This document shows, piece by piece, positions 32,828 to 41,972 of a DNA stretch of 64,000 nt. The DNA lies in contig NZ_SWKN01000006.1 in assembly GCF_005871185.1 (NCBI RefSeq), positions 372,001 to 436,000 on the forward strand, given 5' to 3'. Position numbers and translations under genes: made by a program. Position 1 is the first letter of the stretch, and each line of letters opens with the position of its first letter. This DNA is from Limnobacter alexandrii. GTDB lineage: Bacteria; Pseudomonadota; Gammaproteobacteria; Burkholderiales; Burkholderiaceae_B. The notes beneath the pieces are model-generated. The model saw nothing but the letters and a program-made list of their open reading frames with translations. It had not been told where the DNA came from and made no database searches.

Positions 32828-34183
32828 CAAGCGGTTCTGGCGCATGGCATGCAAGCGTGCTTTGCCTTGCTTCAGAGATTCCGTGTTGTCGACTATGGGT
32901 GCAGGATAATCGGCTGTGCCAAATTCTGGCAACCAACGTTTTACAAACTCCCCCTTGGGGTCTTGCTCGGCCTGCTGTTTTAGGGGGTCGTACACCAGCA
33001 TTTGTGAAAAGTGACTGGTGCCCGATGCAATGCGCACTTGCCCGTAGTGAATGGCAGGCTCGAAATCCAGAAACTGCTGGGCCAAATACAAGGCCACGGG
33101 CTGCCAAGGCAGACCCAACTGCACACAAGCAAACGACACCAGCGTGGCCCGCGCCCGCATATTCAGCCAGCCGGTTTGCTGTAAGTAGCGCTGGCAGGCA
33201 TCCACATAAGCAAAGCCGGTGCGGCCTTGCTGCCACGCCGCAAGAAACTCATGCTTGGTTTCTGAAGGTTCATTGCTGTAAAACGCATCAGTTTCCAGCA
33301 CCACGTGGTTCTCGAATTGCTGCAAATAACCCTGCCGCCAAATCAGCCTGTCCACATAAAACCGGGCGGCGTCTTCCACTTTTGCAATCAGCCCCGCATC
33401 GCCCTGCCCGTGCACAGTATTCACCAGCGCGTTCAGTTTCTGTAGCACTTCGCGATCACTGACCACGCCATACGCCAAATAAGGCGACAGGCGTGAACAA
33501 CCATTCCATGCTTTCAAGGGGCTGGAAATTGAGAAGGGGTAACTTTTCAGTTTTGCCGGAGTGAAAAATTGTGTTGCCACCGCGCGGGCCTGCACGCGAC
33601 CACCTTTCATGCGCAAGGGTTTATCAACGCCAGCGGCATGCGGTACGGTGGCTCGGTTCAATTCAACCGGGGGCTTGGGTGCGAAAAATACGTTCAAATT
33701 TCGCCCGGTCGGGTTTTTGATTTCTTCTTGCGCCGCTCGGTCCAGGTAGGTTTGAAAGTTCAGTTTCTCTCCGCCTGCACGCTGTACATTGTTCTGTGGC
33801 AACTCTGTAAACACAACGCCCATGCTTTTGCACCAAGCAGCCACGGCTTGGTCGCGTTGGTATTGTGTAAGTTGTGTGGTTTCCTGGTGGGCCCACAGGT
33901 GGGTGAATTTGAATTGCGCATGCAGTGCGGCCAACACCTCCACCGCCTCGCCCAGTTCCTCGTGCAGGTAACCGCCCACATCGACAAGCTGTTGCTGCAA
34001 ATCATCCAGGCATTCATGCACAAACAACTGGTGCTGGCGTGCCGTGTGCGCATCTGCAATTTGGCTGGGTTCATGAATGTACAGGGGCAACACCAGGCCA
34101 TGGTGTTTGGCGTTGCGCATGGCCTCGAACAGCGGCAGGTGGTCGCTTAAACGCAAATCCCGTTTGAACCACAACACCTGCAT
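32822..34183 (-). CDS. phrB: Cryptochrome/DNA photolyase family protein
   Basis: A 453-residue flavoprotein starting MQVLWFKRDLRLSDHLPLFE, the standard photolyase opening. The N-terminal alpha/beta domain would hold the antenna cofactor; the C-terminal FAD domain has SPYLAYGVVSDREVLQKLNA, LIWRQGYLQQFEN and a late NMRARATLVSFACVQLGLPW. These match light-driven pyrimidine-dimer repair enzymes, though a cryptochrome or 6-4 photolyase role cannot be excluded. ATG 34183 was chosen because the upstream frame runs back into uppP without family character. Confidence 0.88.
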   Translation of the reverse strand: MQVLWFKRDLRLSDHLPLFEAMRNAKHHGLVLPLYIHEPSQIADAHTARQHQLFVHECLDDLQQQLVDVGGYLHEELGEAVEVLAALHAQFKFTHLWAHQETTQLTQYQRDQAVAAWCKSMGVVFTELPQNNVQRAGGEKLNFQTYLDRAAQEEIKNPTGRNLNVFFAPKPPVELNRATVPHAAGVDKPLRMKGGRVQARAVATQFFTPAKLKSYPFSISSPLKAWNGCSRLSPYLAYGVVSDREVLQKLNALVNTVHGQGDAGLIAKVEDAARFYVDRLIWRQGYLQQFENHVVLETDAFYSNEPSETKHEFLAAWQQGRTGFAYVDACQRYLQQTGWLNMRARATLVSFACVQLGLPWQPVALYLAQQFLDFEPAIHYGQVRIASGTSHFSQMLVYDPLKQQAEQDPKGEFVKRWLPEFGTADYPAPIVDNTESLKQGKARLHAMRQNRLL

Positions 34184-34202
34184 GCCACTTCCTTGAACAA
34201 CT

Positions 34203-35060
34203 TTAAAGGGGTTGCAACACCCCGGCGGCCAACAGTGCCAACACCACAATGCCCAGCACCACACGGTACACCACGAACAGGCCGTAGCCACGCGTGCTGA
34301 CAATTTTCAGGAACCACACAATGACCGCATAGCCCACAAAAAAGGCAATGAAAGTGGCCAGCGCGGTATTGGCTGGGCTGACCGGGCCAGCCACACCCCA
34401 GCTTTTGTACAACTGGTAAAAGCCGGAAGCAAACACTGCGGGCACAGCGAGCAGGAAGGAATAGCGGGCGGCGGCCTCGCGGGTGTAGCCCATCAGCAAA
34501 CCTGCGGTAATGGTGCCGCCTGAACGGCTGACACCGGGAATCAGAGCCAAGGCCTGCGCAAAACCAAACACAATGCCGTCGCGCCAGGTCATTTCCCTCA
34601 GCTCGGTTTGGCGTTTGCCCACCTTGTCGGCAAAACCCAGAATGAGACCAAACACAATCAACATGATGGCAGTGAGGTACAGGTTGCGCAGGTAGGTTTC
34701 AATCATGTCTTGAAACAACAGGCCCAAACCAGCGATGGGCAAGGTACCCACAATCACCAGCCAGCCCAGGCGGGCATCGGGGTTCATGGGCACACCACTG
34801 GCGGCATTGCGTTTGAACGACCCGCACCACGCCATGAATATTCGGGCAATGTCGTGGCGGAAATAAACCAGCACCGCGAGTTCAGTGCCCAGCTGGGTAA
34901 TGGCGGTGAAGGCCGCGCCGGGATCCAGCCCCGAAGGCAACATGGGGCCGATAATTCGCAAGTGCGCACTGGATGAAATAGGCAAAAATTCGGTCAAGCC
35001 CTGTATCAGCCCCAAAATTACGGCCTCAAGCCAACCCACACCGTTGCCGGCAACAAACAT
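34203..35060 (-). CDS. uppP: Undecaprenyl-diphosphatase
   Basis: A 285-residue membrane enzyme of BacA/UppP length with about eight helices. [20 protein letters not shown] followed by SSSAHL gives the (E/Q)xxxE-type active-site segment, and [20 protein letters not shown] the second catalytic motif. It recycles undecaprenyl pyrophosphate for peptidoglycan and other envelope glycans. Located 19 bp upstream of the photolyase gene and divergent from the glycan cluster at 35238, though it is an essential housekeeping function. Confidence 0.95.
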   Translation of the reverse strand: MFVAGNGVGWLEAVILGLIQGLTEFLPISSSAHLRIIGPMLPSGLDPGAAFTAITQLGTELAVLVYFRHDIARIFMAWCGSFKRNAASGVPMNPDARLGWLVIVGTLPIAGLGLLFQDMIETYLRNLYLTAIMLIVFGLILGFADKVGKRQTELREMTWRDGIVFGFAQALALIPGVSRSGGTITAGLLMGYTREAAARYSFLLAVPAVFASGFYQLYKSWGVAGPVSPANTALATFIAFFVGYAVIVWFLKIVSTRGYGLFVVYRVVLGIVVLALLAAGVLQPL

Positions 35061-35237
35061 GGTGAATTCCCGGTAAATAGATCAATAAAGGCCGTTTTCA
35101 GGCCAAATTCAATGCGAACTATAGCAAGCCTGAATGGGGGAAAACATTTTTCTGAAGGGGAAAGAGGCCTGATATTTAACAAATGATTGTGCGACACGGC
35201 CGGGATAATGAGGAAAATCAAATAGAAAGGCTTGGGT

Positions 35238-36356
35238 ATGGACCATCGGAAAATTTATGTGACGCAGCCAGCGCTGCCGCCGCTTGCGGAGTTCATACCC
35301 TATCTGGAACAGATTTGGGACAGCAAAACCCTGACCAACAATGGCCCTTACCACCAGCAACTTGAAAAAGCGCTGTGTGAGCACTTGGGTGTTCCATTCA
35401 TTTCCCTGTTTTGCAACGGCACCATTGCCCTGATGACCGCGCTGAAAGCCTTGCGCATTCAAGGCGAGGTGATCACGACTCCCTATTCATTTGTGTGCAC
35501 CAGTCACTCCTTGTTGTGGAACGATTTGCAACCTGTGTTTGTGGATGTAGACCCGGTGACATTGAACCTGGACCCACGCCGCATTGAAGAAGCCATTACC
35601 CCGCAAACCAGCGCAATATTGCCGGTGCACTGCTACGGCTTGCCTGCCAACACCGATGAAATTCAGCGCATTGCCGATGTATACGGCCTGAAGGTGATTT
35701 ACGACGCAGCCCACGCATTTGGGGTGAAACAAAACGGCGAGAGTATTTTGAATGCGGGTGATTTGTCGGTGCTTAGCCTGCACGCCACCAAAGTGTTCAA
35801 CACCTTTGAAGGTGGTGCAATTATTTGCAAAGACGCCAAAACCAAGCAGCGCATTGATTACCTGAAAAACTTCGGCTTCGCCGATGAGGTCACCGTGATG
35901 GCCCCCGGCATCAACGGCAAGATGAGCGAGCTGAATGCCGCCATGGGCATGCTTCAATTGAAGTACGTAGACCAGGCCATTGAAAAGCGCCACCGCATTC
36001 AAGCCCTGTACCGTGAGCTGTTGGCCAATGTACCCGGCATTGAACACATGGCTGTGCCCGAGAATGTGGAATGGAACGGTGCTTACTTTCCGATCTTCGT
36101 GAACGCCCACTACCCCATTACACGCGATGCACTGTACGCCCGCCTGCAAGAACACGGCGTGAACGGGCGTCGATATTTTTTCCCATTGATCAGCAGCATG
36201 CCCATGTACCGAGGCCTGCCCTCCGCCGCACCACGCAATTTGCCCAACGCCCACAAAGCCGCAGAACAGGTGCTGTGCCTGCCCATTTATCCCGACCTGC
36301 CACTGGAAGACGTGGCCCGCATTTGCGTAATTATCGACGAGGCCAGCCGTGGCTAA
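35238..36356 (+). CDS. DegT/DnrJ/EryC1/StrS-family PLP aminotransferase
   Basis: A 372-residue sugar aminotransferase, normal length. PLP residues are visible: Asp156 in IYDAAHAFG and the Schiff-base Lys185 in SLHATKVFN, followed by TFEGGAI. The family converts a keto-sugar nucleotide into an amino sugar; the LTNNGPYHQQLEKAL opening is like VioA/FdtB-type enzymes. Start ATG 35238; a TTG two codons earlier also exists. First gene of a four-gene set: the next gene (ATP-grasp) overlaps by 8 bp. The product may be the amino group later acylated by the ATP-grasp ligase. Divergent from uppP across 177 bp in which I see no clear promoter. Confidence 0.9.
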   Translation: MDHRKIYVTQPALPPLAEFIPYLEQIWDSKTLTNNGPYHQQLEKALCEHLGVPFISLFCNGTIALMTALKALRIQGEVITTPYSFVCTSHSLLWNDLQPVFVDVDPVTLNLDPRRIEEAITPQTSAILPVHCYGLPANTDEIQRIADVYGLKVIYDAAHAFGVKQNGESILNAGDLSVLSLHATKVFNTFEGGAIICKDAKTKQRIDYLKNFGFADEVTVMAPGINGKMSELNAAMGMLQLKYVDQAIEKRHRIQALYRELLANVPGIEHMAVPENVEWNGAYFPIFVNAHYPITRDALYARLQEHGVNGRRYFFPLISSMPMYRGLPSAAPRNLPNAHKAAEQVLCLPIYPDLPLEDVARICVIIDEASRG

Positions 36357-37494
36357 GGTGCTGTTGGTTGACACCAATTTTTCCTCAGGGCCTATCCTGA
36401 ACACCCTGCGCAATGCCGGGCATTCGGTGATGTTTGCGGGTGGCAAGCCCAACGATTTTTTGGCCAAAGCCACACCGGGTTACCAGCCACTGGATTACTC
36501 CGACCCCGCAGCGCTGGCCGATTTGTGCACCCGCATGGGTATTGAATATTTGGTGCCCGGCTGCAACGACCGCTCGTATTATTCCTGCGCAGAAGTGTCG
36601 GAAACCTTGCACTTTCCCGGCATTGATCGCCTGGAGGCAACCGAGACCATCAACCACAAACAGAAATTCCGAAGCTATGCGCAGCGCGAGGGATTGTCGG
36701 TACCGCGTGTATTTGGCAACGATGAAACACCTGCTTGCGCCGTGATCGTGAAACCAGTAGACGCCTACAGTGGCCGAGGCATCACCGTGGTGCAGGCTGG
36801 CGAAACCACACAGCTACACAAGGCCATCAATACTGCCAAAGCGGAATCGAAAAGTGGCGATTGTTTGGTTGAAGAATACGTGGAAGGCCAGCTGTACAGC
36901 CACTCTGCCTTTGTGGTGAACGGCCGTGTAGTGCAAGACTTTGTGGTGATTGAGCATGGCTCTGCCAACCGCTTTGTAGTCGACACCAGCCACATTGCAA
37001 TCGACTTCCCTCCCGAAATACACACCCGCATTCGCCGTGAAATTGAGCACCTCGCCCAAAGCCTGCGTTTGTGTGATGGCCTGGTACACACCCAGTTTTT
37101 GCTCAAGGGCGATGAATTCTGGTTGGTTGAAATTACCCGCCGCTGCCCCGGCGATTTGTACAGCCAGTTGATTGAACTTTCAACTGGCTATCCTTATGTG
37201 GCCAGCTACACCAAAGGATTTTTGGGCCAACGTGCAGCACCTGGCCCCTTGAAGCAACATTTTATTTTGCGCCACACACTCACCCTGCCACACGAAGGTT
37301 TGTTACAACACCTGCACTTTAACCACCCGGTGCACATGGAACGTTGGGTGCCCATTGCCGCCACTGGCGACCACATTGCGCCCAGCCCGGTGGGCCGCAT
37401 CGCCCTGCTGTTTGCACGCTGCACCAGTGCAGCCGAACTTCAAACGCTGGCCAGCCATGCCACACAGCGCAGGCTTTACACCTTCAATGGTTAA
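36349..37494 (+). CDS. ATP-grasp ligase
   Basis: A 381-residue ATP-grasp protein. An N-terminal Rossmann-like domain (VLLVDTNFSSGPILNTLRNA) leads to IVKPVDAYSGRGITVV (the ATP-binding Lys and glycine loop), CLVEEYVEGQLYSHSAF and LVEITRRCPGDLYSQLIEL, whose Glu and Arg match the metal site of biotin-carboxylase-like ligases. It would join a carboxylate to an amine using ATP. GTG start at 36349 inside the aminotransferase gene implies coupling, so it probably acylates the amino sugar or an amino acid linked with it. Partner substrate unknown. Confidence 0.88.
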   Translation: MAKVLLVDTNFSSGPILNTLRNAGHSVMFAGGKPNDFLAKATPGYQPLDYSDPAALADLCTRMGIEYLVPGCNDRSYYSCAEVSETLHFPGIDRLEATETINHKQKFRSYAQREGLSVPRVFGNDETPACAVIVKPVDAYSGRGITVVQAGETTQLHKAINTAKAESKSGDCLVEEYVEGQLYSHSAFVVNGRVVQDFVVIEHGSANRFVVDTSHIAIDFPPEIHTRIRREIEHLAQSLRLCDGLVHTQFLLKGDEFWLVEITRRCPGDLYSQLIELSTGYPYVASYTKGFLGQRAAPGPLKQHFILRHTLTLPHEGLLQHLHFNHPVHMERWVPIAATGDHIAPSPVGRIALLFARCTSAAELQTLASHATQRRLYTFNG

Positions 37495-37518
37495 AGCCAC
37501 ACGCACAGGAGATTGAAC

Positions 37519-38634
37519 ATGAACAAACCCATCAAGGTAGCCATGATTGGCGGCGGCGTGAATTCAGCCGTGGGCCGTGTGCATGAAATTGCCATGAAAA
37601 TGGACAATGAATTCGACCTGGTGGCTGGCTGCTTTAGCCGCAATCCGGAATTCAATGCCGAGTCGGGCCGCCAATACAATGTGCCCGCGGGCAAGCTTTA
37701 CCCCAGCGCAGAAGCCTTGATCGATGCTGTGGCCAATGAGGTGGACGCGGTAGTGATTGCCACACCCATCAAGTCGCATGCGCAGTACATTCATTTGGCA
37801 CTGGACCACAACTTGCGGGTTATTTCCGACAAACCCTTGCTGGCCAATGTGCAGGAATGCAAAGAACTGCTCACCCGTGTGAAACCCGACAACACCCAGG
37901 TGTTTTCAATATTCAATTACACCGGCTACCCGGCCGTGCGCGAAATGAAACGCCGCGTAGAAAGCGGTGCCATTGGCAGCGTGTTCAAGGTGATGGTGGA
38001 AATGCCGCAAGATTCGTACATGCGGCTGAGCAACCAGAACAAAACCCATGCCATTCAGGCCTGGCGGCTTGAAGACGGCGACATCAGCTGTGTGTCGCTC
38101 GACCTGTTCGTACACCTGCACAGCCTGGTGAATTTTGTGTGCGGCAACACCCCTCAAGCTGTTACAGCTTGGCAACGTGCCATTACCAACGTAGCGCCCG
38201 GGCTAATTGATGAAGTGGATGCTGTTATTCAGTACAGCAACAATCTGATGGTGAACGCCTGGTACGGCAAGGCTGTGTTGGGTTACCGCAATGGCTTGCG
38301 CATTCGTGTGTTTGGCACCAAAGGCAGTTTGCAATGGCACCAGGAAAGCCCGGAACTGATTGAGGCTGCCGACGAAGTTGGCAACCGCATGCTGCTGGAT
38401 CGAATTTCAACAGGCAGCGAAGTAACCGCACAGCCCCGCTACAACCGCTTTAAAGCTGGACACCCGTCCGGCTTTATCGAGGCTTTTGCCAACTACTACG
38501 CCGACATTGCACAAGCCATGCGCGATGAACAACTGAATGCCTACACCTTGTCGACCGGCGTTGCTGCTGAAGGCTTGGCCCTGAGCCAGGCCATTGCGCA
38601 AGCCTCGGCCACAGGCCGCACCGTTCAACTTTAA
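37519..38634 (+). CDS. Gfo/Idh/MocA-family NAD(P)-dependent oxidoreductase
   Basis: A 371-residue sugar or inositol dehydrogenase. The Rossmann motif is MIGGGVNSAVGRVHE, the conserved catalytic Lys lies in ISDKPLLANVQE, and the C-terminal beta-sheet domain (WRLEDGDISCVSLDLFVHLH) holds the substrate His. AGGAGATTGAAC precedes ATG 37519; a TTG two codons upstream is less likely. Third gene of the glycan cluster, 24 bp after the ATP-grasp gene. It likely oxidises a sugar-nucleotide hydroxyl to give the keto intermediate for the aminotransferase. Confidence 0.9.
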   Translation: MNKPIKVAMIGGGVNSAVGRVHEIAMKMDNEFDLVAGCFSRNPEFNAESGRQYNVPAGKLYPSAEALIDAVANEVDAVVIATPIKSHAQYIHLALDHNLRVISDKPLLANVQECKELLTRVKPDNTQVFSIFNYTGYPAVREMKRRVESGAIGSVFKVMVEMPQDSYMRLSNQNKTHAIQAWRLEDGDISCVSLDLFVHLHSLVNFVCGNTPQAVTAWQRAITNVAPGLIDEVDAVIQYSNNLMVNAWYGKAVLGYRNGLRIRVFGTKGSLQWHQESPELIEAADEVGNRMLLDRISTGSEVTAQPRYNRFKAGHPSGFIEAFANYYADIAQAMRDEQLNAYTLSTGVAAEGLALSQAIAQASATGRTVQL

Positions 38635-38652
38635 GTTAGAGACTTATTCAAC

Positions 38653-40551
38653 ATGACCACAGCAAGCCTGGAAGAACAACTACAACCGCTGTTTGAAGAA
38701 ATTGATGCCAAGCTGCAAGCCATTGAAAACGGTGTGTACTTGCAGCGTCAAGATGCTGAAAAAACAATCAATCAACTGGCTGTGTTGGTGAACGAATGCC
38801 AGAACAAACCCTATGCCAGTTTGATGCAGTTGAGCATTGTGGGCACCACAGAACTGTGTACCCGCTTTGCTGCGCTGTACGTGAATGTGCTCACCGATCT
38901 GAAACACACCTTGAGCCTGAACAGCCTGCTGGTACTGACCAAGCAAAAGCGCTTCATGAGCCATGTGTTCGAAGTATCGGGCTACGGCAACAACCGCGCC
39001 GTACTCAAACTGTTGTTGAACAAAGCCCACGAACGCAAAGCCAAGCAACTGACGGACAACCCGGCACTGGTGCGCGCACTGCTGCTGGCCAGCGTGGGTG
39101 ACCTGGACCCTGCCGACCTGGTAGAACTGACACTGGAAAGCACGGAAACTTCGGCCTTGCTGGCCATTGGTTTGCTCCTCGATCGCCTGCCCTTGACACT
39201 GACGGGCGACGCTGGCCGCACCTTCCTGCTGGAAGAATACAACCCCTACAGTGCGCTTCGCCCGCTGGATCAATACCGTGCCTTGATTTCCAATATCTGG
39301 ATGCTTTGCAGCTACAGCACCAGCCCGCGCAAACATGAAATCAAAAAGCATCTGAACCAGTGGTTCAAGCGGGTGCTCAAAGCCAAAGGCATTCAGGCCA
39401 AGCCTGCGGGCAGCGTGCGGCATGCGGGCAACATCGACAACAAACCCGTAATGGCTGTGATCGCAGAAACATTCAAATCAGTGCATGCCATGTACCGTTG
39501 GTATGCGCCCATGATCAAGCGCCTGAAACGCGACTACTACATGGTGATGGTGTCGATGAAAGCCGATGTGGATGAACAGTCCATGGGCCTGTTTGATGAA
39601 TTCATTGAGGTGCCCGACGAAGAAATGAACCTGCAACCCGTGCTGAACCAGTGCACCCCGGACATTGCCTGGTTCATGAGCGTGGGCATGCGCTCTTGGG
39701 GAATTTCACTGGCCAACTTGCGCTGGGCACCACTGCAAACCATGAGCTTTGGGCACCCGGCCAGCAGCTTTAGCACTGAAATGGATTTGGCATTTGTCAC
39801 CAGCCGCGTGTTCGGCGGCCCAGGTGTGGTGAATGAAAACATGCTGATTCTGGAAAGTGAAATTGGCAATGTGGCCGAGGCCCACAAAGACCTGAAACTG
39901 CCACCACCCCCGGTACTGGATGACTCCGTGGTGTCGATTGCAGTGCCTTGCAACACCATGAAAATCAATTTGGGATTCATTACCGCATTGAAGGAAATTG
40001 AACGCCTGTCGGCCAAGCCGGTGCGCTTCACTTTCTTCCCCAACGAGTATGGCGTGGGGCATTTGTCGACCGAAAAACGTCTGTGCAGTTTCTTCCCCAC
40101 TGCGGTGGTGGCCCGCCGCACCGGCTACGAAGCGTATTTGAACCTGTTGAACCAACACCACCTGGCACTCAGCCCGTTTCCGTTTGGCAACGCAACCAGC
40201 ACCATCGATTGCATGGTGTTGGGCCTGCCTGTCATCAGCTTGATTGGTGCTGAGCCGCATTCACGCAGTGACTACGACATTCTGGCCTCACTCGGCCTGG
40301 CTGAATACTGCGTCGCCGACTCGGTAGAAAACTATGTGCACGGCGTGGTGCGCTACATCAATGAACCAGGTTTGCTGGAAGAGCTGCGCGCCATGGTGGC
40401 CTCCAAACAATTCATGGACTTGCACCAGCAAAACGAGAATGAGTTTTCCGATGAAATGTGCAAGGCATTGAACTGGGCCTATGCGAACCAAGAAGAAGTG
40501 CGTGGGCCAAAGGGATTGGTGCTTGAAGGAAAAGGCAAGTGGTTACCGTGA
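38653..40551 (+). CDS. HMW1C-like glycosyltransferase (GT41)
   Basis: A 632-residue cytoplasmic protein, close to HMW1C size (about 620). The N-terminal ~260 residues are helical and poorly conserved. The GT-B part matches HMW1C in order: KPVMAVIAETFKSVHAMYR (about 264-282), APLQTMSFGHPASS (359-372), CNTMKINLGF with the UDP-contacting Lys437, SPFPFGNATSTIDCMVLGLP (507-526) and HSRSDYDILASLGLAEYCVA (536-555). HMW1C enzymes put hexose on Asn of adhesins or flagellins in the cytoplasm. No adhesin or two-partner secretion gene is adjacent; instead it ends a sugar-modifying operon, 18 bp after the dehydrogenase. Acceptor and donor sugar unknown. Confidence 0.85.
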   Translation: MTTASLEEQLQPLFEEIDAKLQAIENGVYLQRQDAEKTINQLAVLVNECQNKPYASLMQLSIVGTTELCTRFAALYVNVLTDLKHTLSLNSLLVLTKQKRFMSHVFEVSGYGNNRAVLKLLLNKAHERKAKQLTDNPALVRALLLASVGDLDPADLVELTLESTETSALLAIGLLLDRLPLTLTGDAGRTFLLEEYNPYSALRPLDQYRALISNIWMLCSYSTSPRKHEIKKHLNQWFKRVLKAKGIQAKPAGSVRHAGNIDNKPVMAVIAETFKSVHAMYRWYAPMIKRLKRDYYMVMVSMKADVDEQSMGLFDEFIEVPDEEMNLQPVLNQCTPDIAWFMSVGMRSWGISLANLRWAPLQTMSFGHPASSFSTEMDLAFVTSRVFGGPGVVNENMLILESEIGNVAEAHKDLKLPPPPVLDDSVVSIAVPCNTMKINLGFITALKEIERLSAKPVRFTFFPNEYGVGHLSTEKRLCSFFPTAVVARRTGYEAYLNLLNQHHLALSPFPFGNATSTIDCMVLGLPVISLIGAEPHSRSDYDILASLGLAEYCVADSVENYVHGVVRYINEPGLLEELRAMVASKQFMDLHQQNENEFSDEMCKALNWAYANQEEVRGPKGLVLEGKGKWLP

Positions 40552-40658
40552 AGGTCAGGTTCTTACTGTTAAACTGGAATCACAAGCAAACTGGGTTTTA
40601 AAATTTTAATTCATTTAAAACAATAAGTTATAAAATTCAAAACACATTTCATTTTTGA

Positions 40659-40694
40659 TTTACAATATTGAGTAAATTTACTCAATATTGTAAA
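40659..40694. repeat. Perfect 36-bp palindrome abutting a start codon
   Basis: TTTACAATATTGAGTAAA is followed directly by its reverse complement, making an uninterrupted 36-bp palindrome that ends 1 bp before the ATG at 40696. There is no Shine-Dalgarno sequence between it and the start. As DNA it would be an exceptionally strong dimer operator; as RNA an 18-bp hairpin would bury the ribosome-binding region. The stretch 40552-40658 upstream is AT-rich and has no gene. Confidence 0.95.
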
Positions 40695-40695
40695 A

Positions 40696-41964
40696 ATGTA
40701 CAGTCGCCATCAAATTTCCACGCTTCGGCAAAGGCTTCAGGAAACACCCAAGTTCATGATTGCCGTCACTGGCCCACGGCAGGTGGGAAAAACCACCATG
40801 GTCAATCAGGTTCTTGACGAACAGCCAGCCGCGCACAGGTTTTTTGTATCAACAGAACAACGGGAAACCTTTTCCACCAACCTCACCACGTTCGACTTCG
40901 ATTCAAATGAGGAGTCAGATTACACCCCCCCCCCAAGGTCAGAAGAATGGCTTGTTCACACATGGAACAAAGCGAGAGCCCAAGCTCTGCGGATCACCAA
41001 CGGCACCCATTACATTTTGGCGATTGATGAAATACAGAAAATTCCGAACTGGTCAGAAGTAGTAAAAGGCCTGTGGGATAAAGATCGAATTGAACGACTG
41101 CCCATGCATGTGGTGTTACTTGGATCGTCGCCCTGGCTGATGCAAAAAGGCCTGACAGAAAGCCTTGCAGGTCGCTTTGAGCGCATTCATTTAAGCCACT
41201 GGTCTTTTCGTGAAATGCAAGAAGCATTCGACTTCACGCTGGATCAGTATATTTATTTTGGTGGATACCCGGGCTCAGCCAGCCTAATAGGTGACGAACA
41301 ACGCTGGCGAGCTTATGTACAGCATTCATTGATTGACCCCATCATCAACAAAGACATTCTTGAACATAACCGCATTCACAAACCGGCACTGCTCAAACAA
41401 CTTTTTGAACTGGGTTGCGGTGCCTATTCAGGTCAAATTCTGGCACTCAGTAAAATTGTTGATGGGGGGCTTCTGCAAGAAGCCGGTAACACAACAACAT
41501 TGAGCGATTATATTAGCCTGCTATCCGCTGCAGAACTGCTCAGCGGGCTTCAAAAATACGCCAATAAAGAACATCGCAAGCGAGCCTCTGCTCCCAAATT
41601 CAATGCGCACAATACCGCGCTGATGTCTGCACTAGCGGGGTATACCTTTGCTGAAGCTAAGGCCGATCGAAGCCACTGGGGACGACTTGTGGAAACTTGT
41701 GTGGGGGCGCATCTGATGAATACTGCACAAGGCGAATGCGACATTCACTACTGGCGCGAGGGTGGCGACGAAGTGGACTTTGTGTTGAGCAAAAATTCCA
41801 AACTCTTGGGTATTGAAGTAAAAAGCGGAAAAACAGGAATCGCGCATAAAGGACTGCAAGCATTTAGTCAAACCCACACAGGATCAAAAACACTGCTGGT
41901 TGGGGATGCTGGAATTCCTGTTTACGATTTCTTAAGTGCGCCCGCAAGTCACTGGCTGGGGTAA
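40696..41964 (+). CDS. AAA-type ATPase with DUF4143 domain
   Basis: A 422-residue P-loop ATPase of the AAA_14/DUF4143 group. Walker A is GPRQVGKTT (26-34), Walker B YILAIDE (106-112), with a later FGGYPGS and GRLVETCVGAHL. The C-terminal DUF4143 half ends in a PD-(D/E)XK-like motif: Asp361 (EVDFVLS), then Glu374 and Lys376 (GIEVKSG). The family is widespread, often linked to defence or mobile DNA, and has no proven role. The coding frame contains a run of ten C (40925-40934) between Walker A and B. A giant NTPase gene follows 8 bp later. ATG 40696 directly follows the 36-bp palindrome. Confidence 0.9.
   Translation: MYSRHQISTLRQRLQETPKFMIAVTGPRQVGKTTMVNQVLDEQPAAHRFFVSTEQRETFSTNLTTFDFDSNEESDYTPPPRSEEWLVHTWNKARAQALRITNGTHYILAIDEIQKIPNWSEVVKGLWDKDRIERLPMHVVLLGSSPWLMQKGLTESLAGRFERIHLSHWSFREMQEAFDFTLDQYIYFGGYPGSASLIGDEQRWRAYVQHSLIDPIINKDILEHNRIHKPALLKQLFELGCGAYSGQILALSKIVDGGLLQEAGNTTTLSDYISLLSAAELLSGLQKYANKEHRKRASAPKFNAHNTALMSALAGYTFAEAKADRSHWGRLVETCVGAHLMNTAQGECDIHYWREGGDEVDFVLSKNSKLLGIEVKSGKTGIAHKGLQAFSQTHTGSKTLLVGDAGIPVYDFLSAPASHWLG
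40925..40934. repeat. Run of ten C inside the ATPase gene
   Basis: The run reads in frame as T-P-P-P (residues 77-80) in the ATPase, between the Walker motifs. Homopolymers of this length are prone to slipped-strand mispairing; a gain or loss of one base would truncate the protein at about residue 80. This can make a reversible on/off switch (phase variation). It is by far the longest G/C run I noticed in the window. Confidence 0.92.
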
Positions 41965-41972
41965 GAAACCAC

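Noticed and set aside
35487-36473. 328-codon open frame on the minus strand
   Set aside because: Antisense to the DegT-type aminotransferase gene, whose PLP motifs are clear.
40925-40934. The ten-C run as proof of a frameshifted gene
   Set aside because: The frame is open across the run and the protein is full-length with both Walker motifs and the DUF4143 end, so the version in this window is in the on state; miscounting of the homopolymer in sequencing is still possible.
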